From the NCBI GenBank assembly GCA_029945375.1, contig CM057069.1:682001-746000 (forward strand): 64,000 nucleotides of DNA. The letters are read 5' to 3'. Within the stretch, counting starts at the first letter, position 1, and each line of letters starts with the position of its first letter. The position numbers were made by a program, and so were the translations under genes. Positions 13,166 through 23,732 of this stretch are shown in pieces. The notes under the pieces are model-generated. The model saw nothing but the letters and a program-made list of their open reading frames with translations, was not told the DNA's origin and made no database searches. Source of the DNA: Agaricus subrufescens (taxonomy: Eukaryota; Basidiomycota; Agaricomycetes; Agaricales; Agaricaceae).

Positions 13166-13456
13166 AACCGATGCGTGACCCCTCCTCCTCCTCACTCATA
13201 TGTCTCATGATACGGTCATGTATATATATCCTAACTCTCTCCATCCTCGCCAGCTTCACATGTCGCTCCGGCCTTAACGTACTTGTATTTTTGTCTCGTG
13301 TCTGCGGTCTGGGTTTTGGTTTTTCATTTATTTTTCTTTGCATGTTGTTAGGGGTTTTGTCTTAAACACATTTATCCTGGTCTTCGACCAGGAGCGCTAC
13401 GCGATCGGGCAGCGCTTAATAAATCTTGATTTAAAAAAAAAAACCGATGCGTGACC
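13166..13456 (+). mobile_element. short poly(A)-tailed retroposon (5'-truncated LINE or SINE) with 15-bp target-site duplication
   Basis: The 15-mer AACCGATGCGTGACC occurs at 13166-13180 and again at 13442-13456. The 261 bases between them end in AATAAATCTTGATTT and an A-run at 13433-13443. Flanking duplication plus a 3' A-tail is the mark of target-primed reverse transcription. The 3' end folds: TGGTCTTCGACCA at 13379-13391 is a perfect hairpin, followed by AGCGCTACGC...GCAGCGCTT. A 3' hairpin plus A-tail fits a LINE tail or a dependent SINE. No RNA polymerase III box could be assigned with confidence. The 67-codon open frame inside is not supported as a gene. Confidence 0.8.
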
Positions 13457-13759
13457 GCAGTAAAATCAATGGATCAATACTATCAAATAATGACCCTCAA
13501 GTTAATAACGACATCAGCAAAACGAAAAAAACCTTTGAAGGGCCTGGTACGCAAACTAAAGTAAAATAATACTTTTGTAGATGACTTTGTTTGGGAATTT
13601 ATGCAATCAATAATTAAATATTGAAGGTGCTCGAAAAGATTTTGAACCTTTGGGAGGTACAAAATGATTCTGACATCAGCAAATGATTATCAAATCATGG
13701 GAACCTGCTTATAGTTTGGCGTGCTTGGCTTTTCTTTGCAAGTCTGCGAAAAATATTTC
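13457..13759. other. AT-rich spacer between retroposon and copia-1
   Basis: About 300 AT-rich bases with no coding signal. The five bases AACCC at 13760-13764 are the left target duplication of copia-1. Confidence 0.5.
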
Positions 13760-13764
13760 AACCC

Positions 13765-14052
13765 TGTTGTGAGTGATTCGATACATCGCCTTCACATTCT
13801 ACTGTCATGGGGTACTTGCTCCATTTACATTTTCCAAATACGGCCTTTGTAGATCACCGTCCTTCTACCCCATTCTTACTATTTCCCCATTCTATTATTT
13901 CTAATGTTTGTTTCTAAATTTCCAATTCCGCCTCATTCAACTATACAGTTTTTCACTGCCGAACTACCAGGTATAAAAGGCACTAAAAGCCACCCACACA
14001 CCTCAGTGATCAACATGCTATTCGTGGTCACTGAGTCTATCTGTTCTTATTA
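13765..14052 (+). repeat. copia-1 5' LTR
   Basis: 288 bp beginning TGTTGTGAG and ending CTTATTA. A TATAAAAG box at 13972-13979 is the likely promoter core. It is near-identical to the LTR at 18544-18831. Confidence 0.95.
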
Positions 14053-14068
14053 GGTTATGGGCCCCGGT
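14053..14068 (+). promoter_or_regulatory. copia-1 primer-binding site
   Basis: GGTTATGGGCCCCGGT directly follows the 5' LTR. The same 12-mer follows the 5' LTR of copia-2, and both resemble the copia site primed by an internal fragment of initiator tRNA-Met. Confidence 0.8.
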
Positions 14069-14124
14069 CTGCTCAACTAAAATCCACGTATACAATATCA
14101 AATTGAAATTCAATCGATCACAAA

Positions 14125-17100
14125 ATGTCTCAAAACCTCCCTCCTATTTTCTCTGATGCCGACAAACTTGACGGCAATAATTGGGTTGCCTGGAGTGGAT
14201 TAATCAGCATAGCTGCCGACCTCAGGGGAATAACTGGGTACCTTGAGGGTACCATTCCCAAACCTCCCCATTCTCCAACAATTACCGTAACAACAACCAA
14301 TACTACAGATGCGACTACTACTACCCAAACACCAACCCCATCAAACACCACAACGACTACTCTTAATGTTGACACCACATGGAACTTCCTGGATCCCTCA
14401 CTTGCCGAGTGGACTACCCGCAATGCATGGGCCAAGGGGCTACTTATATACAACACTAAAGACCCTATTGGTCTCGGAATAGTGATGTCCGGAATGGCCG
14501 CCAAAGCCTGGTCTTCTTACAAGGATCAATATGCTAAAGTCTCGGAGATGGCACTGATGAACGCTGAACGCGACCTCCGTGAATGCACCTATCTTGACAA
14601 CCATGACTTTGTAGAGCACATCTCTAGAATACGTACCTTATGGGCCACATCCACTGCACTCGGTTCGCAGATTGACGACAAGGGTTTCCGCACCATAGTC
14701 CTCCAATCCCTTCCCCGATCATGGGACCCTATCATATCGACTCTCTACAATACTACTACCTCTAGGGATGCGATCGCTGTGCTCAATACCCATTGGGCCC
14801 ACATCAGCAAGGATCGCATCACAAACCCACAGAACGCAACCACCGCCCTACAATTCAATGCTGGAAATCGAGGCCGCAGTCAACAGAGGAATCAAAATCT
14901 AGTCTGCGCTAACCCGAACTGCTGCAGAACAGGACACCTTATATTGGAATGCTATTGGGACGGTGGTGGAAAGGTGGGGCAATTCCCAGCTTGGTTTAAG
15001 AACAAGCGGGGAGGGATGTCGAACCCTAATGGAGGGAGATCCAATACTTCAGCAAATGCGACGACCACTACCAATAATGCAACCCAAGATAACCAACAAC
15101 AAGTCTTCGCGTTGTCCTCTACTACCACAAACCTACACCAGGTACTGCACAACAAACCCATCACCATCCCCAAACCTGATGATTACCCTAACTCCAGAAC
15201 CCCTGAGGGAAACCTCGATGTCGCAACTGGGGAAGGAGGATCAGGATGCGTCGAAGAGAGCCTTGCAGTAAAATTAGTATCGGCTATGTCTTCGGTCACC
15301 ACAAATCACAATGAGACCAACCTTTTAACCCTCCTGGATTCAGGAGCAACCGACCATTGCTTCGTTAACGCTAGTGATTTTGTCACTTACAAACCATATC
15401 CATCACCGAGAGACGGACACCCCGCTAATAAGTCTGCCAAATTTGACATCATGGCCTCAGGAACAGTCGAGTTGATTATTCCTCGAGGTAACACGACAAC
15501 AAAGATATTGTTGTCGGATGCCCTCCATTCACCCAAACTCCGACATAATTTAATATCGGTATTGAGACTCACTGCCAAAGGGCTGAGCGTAATCTTCAGT
15601 GGGGATACGGCTACGGTTAACGACAGCAGGGGAAGGAATATCTTCATTGCAAAAAAGGATCAAGGACTGTATGTCGTAGAAGTCCACCGCCATCATTACA
15701 CCTTGCACAAACAAAAAGAAAGGCTGTTCCTTTCGACACTTGGCACCGGAGACTAGCGCATGCCAGGGAAGGCGCGTTAAAGGAGTTGGTTCGTCTGAAA
15801 TTGGTTGACAGATTGGAGATAGATGGCCGACATGAAATGAGTGGAAAGTGTGAAGACTGCATCTACGGGAAGCACTCAGCTCATCCGCATAATGAAAAGG
15901 GATCAGCGGAGAAAGAGGTGTTAGAGAGGATCCACATAGACCTATGGGGACCGGCGACACTACTCTCGGCTGGAGGAGCGAGATACTTGATGGTGATTGT
16001 CGATGGTGCTTCGTCATACAGGACGGTCATCCCTATAAGTGAAAAATCAGCGGAAACCACCCTAATGTGCCTGAAGGATTTCCAGGCCCAAGCGGAGTTG
16101 CAGACGGGGAAGAGATTGAAACGAATCAGAATGGATATGGGACGAGAGTGGATGAATAACTTATGGGACGGCTATGTGAGGCAGAAGGGGATTATACTCG
16201 AGTACACTACCCCCTATGCCCATCAACAAAACGGGGTCGCTGAACGGTCCATGAGGACAATTATAGAACTCGGGAGAAGCATGATGGCAGAGTCAGGATT
16301 GCTGTCTCGTTACTGGGCGGACGCATTTGTCACAGCAGGTTATATTAAAAACCTGTTGCCATCCTCTCGCATCCCCGGGAAAGTTCCAGCGGAAATCTGG
16401 ACCGGCAAGTGACAAGACATAGCCCATCTCCGCACATATGGGTCCACCGCATACGCCCATATCCCTACAGACTTAGGCATCTCAAAACTCGAGCCTAGAT
16501 CCGCAAAACTCACCCTCATCGGCTATTACGGGACTTCAGGATACAAGCTTCTAGATCAGACGTCAGGGGTCATTTCCCGATCACAAGATGTCATATTCGA
16601 AGAAGGGAAAACTAACTATGCTGAGAGGATCAATACTGTAACCCCCAACGACGCCAGCATTCCCTTCAGTAGGCCTTCTCCAGACATGGCAAATGCACCC
16701 CGCCCGGCTGACATGACGTTGCTACATGATAAATGAGAGGATGGGCCAACATCCCCAAAGGGATTAGCCAGGGATGACAGCGTCGGAGAAAGTCTAATCG
16801 AACCCGAGTTGACTACCGCCAAGTCTGAATTCAACATCAACCCTGAGAGCAAACCTGTGGCGCCTGTCAGACGTTCGGGACAGATAACGAAACCGTCGCA
16901 GAAGAAACTTGACAGCCTGGAATATGAGGGGCGTACTCGAGCGAATGTGGTAAAAGTGGATAGTGACAATTGGGTGCCAAAGACATACCGTGAAGCGATG
17001 TGTCGGCCAGAGCTCTGGCTGGCACCAATGGAGAGAGAATATGGACTGATGAAAGAGAAGGGGGTCTTTGAGGTAGTGGATCGGCCGGTGGGAAGAAATG

Positions 17101-18551
17101 TTATAGAGTCCAAGTGGGTTTATGCTCTGAAGTTCGACGAGGATAGAAATGTAGCGGCAAGGAAAGCGAGATTAGTGGCGAAGGGGTTTACACAGGTACT
17201 GGGAGAGGATTATGATGAGGCATACGCATCGGTGGCGAGGTTGGAATCTGTTCGGATGGTTTGCGCGATAGCAGCGGCGAAGGGTATGAGATTGTGGCAG
17301 GTGGATTTCGTCTCAGCGTTCTTGAATAGCGATAACCATTTTGAGGTGTACATGGAGCCACTGAGAGGTTTTGAGGAGGGGGAAGGAAAAGTCTGGAGAC
17401 TTCTCAAGACCCTCTATGGCACAATGCAGGGAGCCCATGACTGGGCACAAACTCTCAACAAAACCTACCAGACTCACGGTTATTATAAATCGAAAGCTGA
17501 CTCACAGGTCCGATCGAAAACGAATGGAAATGAATTTACACTAACATCGACCTGGACCGACGATGTACTAGGTGCTTCAACCACAAAGAGCGGAGAGGCA
17601 AAAGCGAAAGCGGAACTAGCCAGCAGTTATGAAGTAAAAGACTTAGGGGAAGCCAGACATGTTCTCGGAATGAAGATTGATCGCAACGACGATGGAGACA
17701 TATGATTATCCCAAAGGGTTTTCTGCGAGCGCATGTTGGAGCGCTTCAACTTGTCCGAAGCCAAGCCTAGATCAACACCACTACCCGCTGGTATCACATT
17801 AACAAAGAACGACTCACCCCAGAGTGATCTTGAACGTCAAGAGATGTCCAAGGTGCCTTATCGTGAGGTGCTCGGTGCGCTAATGTGGCTTCAGGTTGCC
17901 ACTAGACCAGATTTATCATTTGCAGTCAATCTCCTATCATGATTCGCTAACGACCCAGGACGAGCGCACTGGCAAGCCCTCAAACACACTCTTGAATATG
18001 TTAAGGGAACCATGGACTACGGGATAACGTATAGGCGAGGTGGAACCCTGAAGCCCAAGGGATACGTGGATGCCGACTACGCTGGAGACTCGGACACTAG
18101 CAGATCTACTGAGGGGTACATTTTCTTTGTTGCTGGAGGAGCTGTCTCATGGGGGAGTAAGAGACAAGAAACGGTAGTGGTATCAACGGTGGAGGCAGAA
18201 TTTATGGCGTTCACAAGAGCAGCGCAACAAGCCATGTGGCTAGAAAAGTTCTTAGATGAGATTGGACTCTCTCAAGTTGGACTGACAGTAATCAATGCCA
18301 ATAACAGCGGTGCTATTGCCAACACAAAGAACGACAAGAATCATCGTCGCACAAAACACATCCAGGTGAAATACCACTTCGTGAAGGAAAAGGTCGACAA
18401 CGGCGACATTACTTTCATATACGTTCCGTCAGCTGGGAACTTGGCAGATATCATGACGAAACCACTGCCCCGAGATGGTATTATCCGCTGCTGTAAAGGC
18501 ATCGACATCTGTGGAAGGGGAGATGATACCGAATCAGGGGAAGTGTTGTGA
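14125..18551 (+). pseudogene. copia-1 gag-pol polyprotein, broken by one frameshift and four TGA codons
   Basis: Gag starts at ATG 14125 (MSQNLPPIFSDADKLDGNNW, UBN2-type). A zinc knuckle of unusual CX4CX4HX4C spacing (CANPNCCRTGHLILEC) is near residue 262, and the protease motif LLDSGATDHCF near 405. The frame stops at 15754-15756. Pol resumes one frame back, where TWHRRLAHAR of the GAG-pre-integrase is read across the stop. Integrase, RT (WVYALKFDEDRNVAARKARLV) and RNase H (GYVDADYAGDSDTSRST) share one frame, interrupted by TGA at 16410, 16734, 17703 and 17940. Each TGA sits where arginine is expected, such as LS-[R]-FANDPGRAHW. The final stop overlaps the first bases of the 3' LTR. Not functional. 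Confidence 0.92.
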
Positions 18552-18831
18552 GTGATTCGATACATCGCCTTCACATTCTACTGTCATGGGGTACTTGCTC
18601 CATTTACATTTTCCAAATACGGCCTTTGTAGATCACCGTCCTTCTACCCCATTCTTACTATTTCCCCATTCTATTATTTCTAATATTTGTTTCTAAATTT
18701 CCAATTCCGCCTCATTCAACTATACAGTTTTTCACTGCCGAACTACTGGGTATAAAAGGCACTAAAAGCCACCCACACACCTCAGTGATCAACACGCTAT
18801 TCGTGGTCACTGAGTCTATCTGTTCTTATTA
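18544..18831 (+). repeat. copia-1 3' LTR
   Basis: 288 bp starting TGTTGTGAG, preceded by polypurine AGGGGAAG and followed by the AACCC target duplication. Four transitions separate it from the 5' LTR. Confidence 0.95.
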
Positions 18832-19092
18832 AACCCCACCCATCATTGTTACTTCAATCCATATAATCCCAAACAAACATAGTAATAGAGAACTGCAAAA
18901 CTTTGCTACAGGTAAGCAAAGCTAGTTCATCTTTGAGATGCCGAGAAAATCATTTTACCTCCACTCATCTTTGGCACTTTGATCCCAAGAATCCCAAACC
19001 ATCCAAGTAAAATGAAATTGTGGAACTAAGCTGCAGATAAAGAAGGCTATTCTTTCTTTGTATTACTATGAAAATATTTTCAATTCTACCTA

Positions 19093-20700
19093 CAGTGACG
19101 GACAAAAGGGTTGCAATGTTTGGCACCCCTTCAAAGATACCACTATAGGGTGGGAACTATTAACTATGGAGTCGCGTGAACAGTACTGTCTGATAGCCCT
19201 GCTTCTGTGCTTTCCTGCAATATGCATATCATTATGTAATACTCAATATTGATGGAGTTATAGGCAGTTTCCTGACAAAAGTCCATTGCAACCCTTTTGT
19301 CCATCTCAGTCAAGGTTGAACAAAGTCACCCAACTTTGTTGATTGACAGGGAAATTCAGCACAGCCACAATCAACAAATGTGAAAATCAGCACAGCCACC
19401 TCTCCTATATATATAACAGCCATCATTGACTCACTCCTTAGCCATGAAGCCCCTTACAACCAGTCAGCTCTCTCACATCCTCCATCTGCTTGACTCTGGA
19501 GCATCTGCTCATCACATCTCTGCTACAACTGGTCTACACCTCTCTACTATATCCAGAGTCAGGTCTAAGCACAGACCTGAGCTTGCCAAGCCCACTGGTG
19601 GCCATCCCAAGCTACTTTCTCCTTCAGATACCTGCTATGTCATCCCCTTAATCACCTCCCAGAAAGCTGACAATGCCTCCCAAGTCAAAAGAATGCTTAC
19701 CCATACACTCCCCCACTCAGTATCTTCAAAGACTATTCACAGAAATCTTTCCCACACTGGCATGAAGGCTGTAGTTAAGGTTAAACGTCCTCTTCTTACT
19801 GCTAAGCATAAGAGGGACAGATTGGAGTGGGCTATAGAGCATAGAAACTGGACTGTGCATGACTGGAAGAGTATTGTATGGTCTGATGAGACTAAGATCA
19901 ATTGTCTAGGCTCAGATGGGAGGAAGTGGGTATGGAAAAAACAGGGGGAGAGCTTGAATGATAGGCTGGTGTCTGGGACTCTGAAGTTTGGAGGAGGATC
20001 TTTGATGATGTGGGGTTGTATGTTCTGGGAAGGATGTGGCTATGCATGCCAGATTGAAGGTAAGATGGATGGTGAACTGTATGTTGAGATTTTGGAGGAG
20101 AATCTGGAGGCTAGCCTGGAGTATTATGGGAAAGAGAGGGAGTATTTCACCTTTCAGCAGGATAATGACCCCAAACACAGGTAAAAAAAGCTCAAAACTG
20201 GTTCAAAGACAAGGGAATTGATGTTTTACCATGGCCTGCACAGTCTCCTGATCTTAACCCCATTGAACACCTGTGGAATTATCTCAAACTGAGGCTTGAG
20301 GAGTATGAAGAAGCACCAAGGGGGATAAAGGAACTTTGGGAGGCGGTGGATATAGAGTGGAACAAGATAGAACCAGAGGTGTGTCAGAATCTGATAGAAA
20401 GTATGCCTAGGAGAGTGGAAGCAGTGATTCAGGCCAAGGGAGGGTATACAAAGTACTGAATAGTAGAGATTTGTACTTTGTGAATGAGACGGACAAAAGG
20501 GTTGCAATGGACTTTTGTCAGGAAACTGCCTATAACTCCATCAATATTGAGTATTACATAATGATATGCATATTTTGGGAAAGCGCAGAGGCAGGGCTAT
20601 CAGACGGTACCATGCACATGACTCCATAGTTAATAGTTCCCACGCTAGAACAGTATCTTTGAAGGGGTGCCAAACATTGCAACCCTTTTGTCTGTCACTG
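19093..20700 (+). mobile_element. Tc1/mariner element with ~210-bp terminal inverted repeats
   Basis: 1608 bp, flanked by TA at 19091-19092 and 20701-20702. The left end CAGTGACGGACAAAAGGG is matched inverted at 20700. Homology extends about 210 bp inward (19093-19305 and 20482-20700). Each arm carries the 19-mer GGACAAAAGGGTTGCAATG at its outer edge and an inverted copy at its inner edge, as expected for paired transposase-binding sites. It contains one DD34E transposase gene. Confidence 0.95.
19444..20459 (+). pseudogene. Tc1/mariner DD34E transposase with a frameshift
   Basis: ATG 19444 gives MKPLTTSQLSHILHLLDSG, then a helix-turn-helix (HISATTGLHLSTISRVRSKH) and Tc1-type DNA-binding region. 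Catalytic residues: first Asp in VWSDETKIN, second in FQQDNDPKH, Glu in NPIEHLW. If the frame is joined across the break, 34 residues lie between the last two, so the class is DD34E. The frame ends at TAA 20182-20184 right after DNDPKHR. It resumes in another frame at an A-rich run (about 20181-20190) with KKAQNWFKDKG and runs to TGA 20457-20459. A one-base deletion is the simplest cause. No intron of plausible size fits. Confidence 0.92.
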
Positions 20701-20702
20701 TA

Positions 20703-21052
20703 TCATAATGCTTTTGTCCAATAAACCGTAAACAGTCAAAACTCAAATATGATTATTCAGCTATCGAAGCCAACTATAACTAAGCAATGCACGCAGAGTA
20801 TTTCATGTCCTAGAAACGTAATCATTTACTGTGCGCAGATTCTAAAATATTTTTACACCCAGAGCATTTGCTGTTGTATTAGTATGATGAGTAATTCTTT
20901 CAAACAAACAAATGAGTCACAAGATTAGTGAGGTTTGTGGTACCTAAGCGTGGTACGCTATCATCTGGAATGCAAAAAATGAAATTTTGTACTTTTGCTG
21001 TTTACGGCTAATTTTGTTTATATTGTGAATAGTCAAATTTATTATAGTATAA
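20703..21052. other. AT-rich non-coding region left of the composite element
   Basis: About 350 very AT-rich bases. If the composite element has a left terminus it may be here, but no inverted match to the right side was found by eye. Confidence 0.35.
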
Positions 21053-22998
21053 TTAAAATAAAAGGTGCTTAAAATAGTCTAGGTTGCTTCGAACACCTTG
21101 TGCTGGTACTGACACCCTCATTCTCCCTGCAATTTTCATTATCATTGTTATCCTGCTCACTGCGACTACTCCCACTGCTGCTGCTTCCACCATCACCACC
21201 ATTTTCGCCATCGTCACCACTTCCAGGGTTGTCATCAATTTGCTCTAAAAACGTATCAACATCAGTAGGACCATGATATGTCGGTTTTGGGACATTGATG
21301 GCACCGTCAGCATGCCCAAATATTTTCCTATGTAGTTTTGAGTATAAGAAACATCAAAAAAGAGTTTTGCGCACATATTTGCCCATTTAAATAGGCTTTT
21401 TTGCCACCTATTCTCCCTTATAAGAATGCGCACCATTGCGTCAAAAAACACCTTTTTATCAAAAGTGCCCATATCAGTTCTCCACTCTTTCGCATTACTT
21501 AAACCAAAGTATGCCTGCATATACATTAGAAACAAACTTCAAAATAGAGTCAAAAAAGCGCACATGAAGTGCAGAATAGGCAATCGTTTCAGCCGATACT
21601 GCCTTGAGTCCATTGTGCAATGCTTGACAGGTTTTGGTAAGAGGCTTGAATTCAGTAGATGCAGCAGACGAGGGCCCAGTAAAAAGAGCCTTAAACACCT
21701 AACAGATTATCAGAAAAAAATAACAGCATATTTTAAAAAGCTTACATATATCCAGAGAGGCCCTCGGAAAAGCCCATGCTGGGGTCGCTTCACATTGAAC
21801 TCAATGTTTGAAGGGTAGAGAAAAGTGGGAAAGTCACATCCTGAGATAATGCATGAACCGTCATTAATTTGGGCTAGAACTCTAAAAATATCATTAGTGT
21901 TTGTCAGAAGCTGGGTGTCACAGCTTACTCATCTGGGGTTGATTTATATTCACAAAGAAGTTTTGCCGGAATAAGCAGCGCTGCTAGCTGCAGGTGGTTC
22001 CAGCCTCTGGATAGTTCCTTACTTGCGTCTGGAGATAAAGGAGGGTCTAGCCTTTGGCCCAGGAGAATCGCTGCAACAAAATCTAAAATCATGTTCTTGA
22101 TGCGACTGGCATCACCTGAACAAGCTCCGCCACGAGATATATCCATCTGAAAGTTATAAAAGTGTTAGTATAATAGCGAAAATAATTCAAAGTAATACTC
22201 ACCACTTTTCCTACTCGCGAAGCCAGCGAAGCATCCAGGACTGGTTCAGAAAGTACGCGTTCAAGACTTGGAATTTTGTCCAGCATCATGTCAAACACAA
22301 CTTGATGCAACTGCATAGCATCTTCGTCAAAGCTATCAAACAAAGTTCAGTAAGAGACAGTGCATCAGATAACCAGAAATTATAAGCCCACCTCTGCAAT
22401 TTGCCATCAATAGTTGCTCCTTCCTCAGCTGCCCACTTGTGGAGCCCAGCAGCCCACGCATCTTCGAACACAACAAAAGGATTCTTAGACCGAGCATACC
22501 AGTGAGCAAATCCACAAAATGATTCTAAGATTACTCTGCCATGTGTTAGTGCAGGAACAGCAGCTAAATCGAAACAAAAACTTAACGATTCTGTCTTTTT
22601 TGCATTCTTTGCTGTGACGCATTCCCCCAAACAGTGATAGAAGGTTTCAATAGAGGAAGAGGGCCCAACAAGAGGGCGAGGGGAGTTAGACGCAGAAGAG
22701 GAAAGGTGGGAAGGGGGCATTGCGCATGAAGTAAGTATTACCGGAACCAAGGAGCTTTAAATATGAGAAAAAGAAATGAAAAATGGGCTGACTTACCGAG
22801 CAATCCAAGATCCAAAGCAACTGCTGCATTCATCGGCGGAAAAGCAGCACCAATTTTCATCAACCAGTATCGGGCTTCCTGATCGCCTGCAATCTGAAGG
22901 GTTAAATAGAGCAGGCTTAGCAGTCTCTGCATTCTTACCTTGCAATGCCACCCCACTATCGCTCTTCTACTTACTTGATACAAGCTCCTTGCCGCCAT
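21053..22998 (-). pseudogene. DUF6698-like transposon-associated gene, probably frameshifted
   Basis: Minus-strand exons: start MAARSLYQ at 22998..22975, then 22893..22797 (IAGDQEARYWLMKIGAAFPP). The segment GKLQR ends an exon near 22392. Then 22332..22203, 22146..21929, 21881..21746 and 21698 down, ending in an acidic/Ser-rich tail at 21053. Recognisable DUF6698 signatures are LERVLSEPV, LIPAKLLCEY, HGLFRGPLWIY, VFKALFTGPSSA and ETIAYSALHVRF. The last motif is normally followed by a continuation that here sits in another frame (GLSNAKEWRTDMGTF), so a frame break near 21510-21540 is likely. The exon start near 22690-22750 is not resolved. Function unknown; these proteins recur in agaricomycete repeat islands. 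Confidence 0.6.
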
Positions 22999-23504
22999 AG
23001 CCGGAGGCGAAGTTTTGTTGATGAAAACCCTTTTGTTGACCCACCCCATGAGGGATCTGATCCCGACTTTCCACCTATTTGCGAATATCGAGAGCAGCAT
23101 ACTCCAGATCCTGACTTTCCACCTATTCGCAAGCAGAGAGACTACCAAACTCTGGATCCAGATTCTGACCCAGATTTTCCCCCTTGTTGCATAGCTCCCG
23201 AGCCCTATGTTCTAAATTTGGGAGAAGGGGTGGCGGATCAAGTTGCACCCACGGTGCGCCAAGTGAGTACTAATATATCGCGGAGATTAATGTAGCGGCA
23301 ATACTTACCAAACCTGGTAGCATGCACAAACAGCCCCAACAAGTTCGCCTACTGTAATTCAAGCAGCAGGTGCAAACAATCGGAGCTCCGATGGCAGGCA
23401 AGCCCCTGCCAACAGCTGGGGTTGCCAGCAAAAGTGAGTAGCAACCACTACCAACCAGAGGCACCCGAGAAAGCAAGCAAAGGGCACCAATCAAGTGCTG
23501 GGTA
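22945..23504 (+). CDS. small proline/aspartate-rich ORF with DPDFPP repeats, uncertain
   Basis: ATG 22945 opens MPPHYRSSTYLIQ and runs in one frame with DPDFPP repeated about four times to a donor GTGAGT at 23262. An acceptor at 23292-23294 would add about 70 residues ending KASKGHQSSAG. It overlaps the first exon of the DUF6698-like gene in antisense. No family was recognised. It could be an accessory gene of the element or a chance frame. Confidence 0.3.
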
Positions 23505-23732
23505 AAGTTGGAAAGAATCAGCAGACACTACTAGAATCGATTCGGAAGAGATATGTAAAGGGAAGGTGGAATCAGATGAGGCACCGTGCAGCATAGTTAC
23601 TACTCCTACCTACTTTTACCAGTCGGGGCATTGCATTTATTGAGTTACTGAAAAGTTGGACTTGAATAGTTATTCTGCTTACTCAGGATCCGGTAGCAAT
23701 AAGTCAAACAAGCGAAAATCGAAATTAAAAAA

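Larger units (their letters stand above)
13765..18831 (+). mobile_element. copia-1: decayed Ty1/copia LTR retrotransposon
   Basis: 5067-bp element with two 288-bp LTRs and the target duplication AACCC at 13760-13764 and 18832-18836. The primer-binding site GGTTATGGGCCC starts right after the 5' LTR (14053), matching the half-tRNA-iMet primer site of Drosophila copia. The polypurine tract AGGGGAAG abuts the 3' LTR. Gag, protease, integrase, RT and RNase H are in copia order. The LTRs differ at four positions, all transitions, so insertion was fairly recent, yet the polyprotein carries one frameshift and four TGA stops. Confidence 0.95.

Noticed and set aside
13162..13365. Plus-strand ORF inside the retroposon
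   Set aside because: It crosses the target-duplication boundary, so it did not exist as a unit before insertion.
15700..15760. Programmed -1 frameshift between copia-1 gag and pol
   Set aside because: No in-phase slippery heptamer, copia-2 uses a single frame, and the element carries other lesions.
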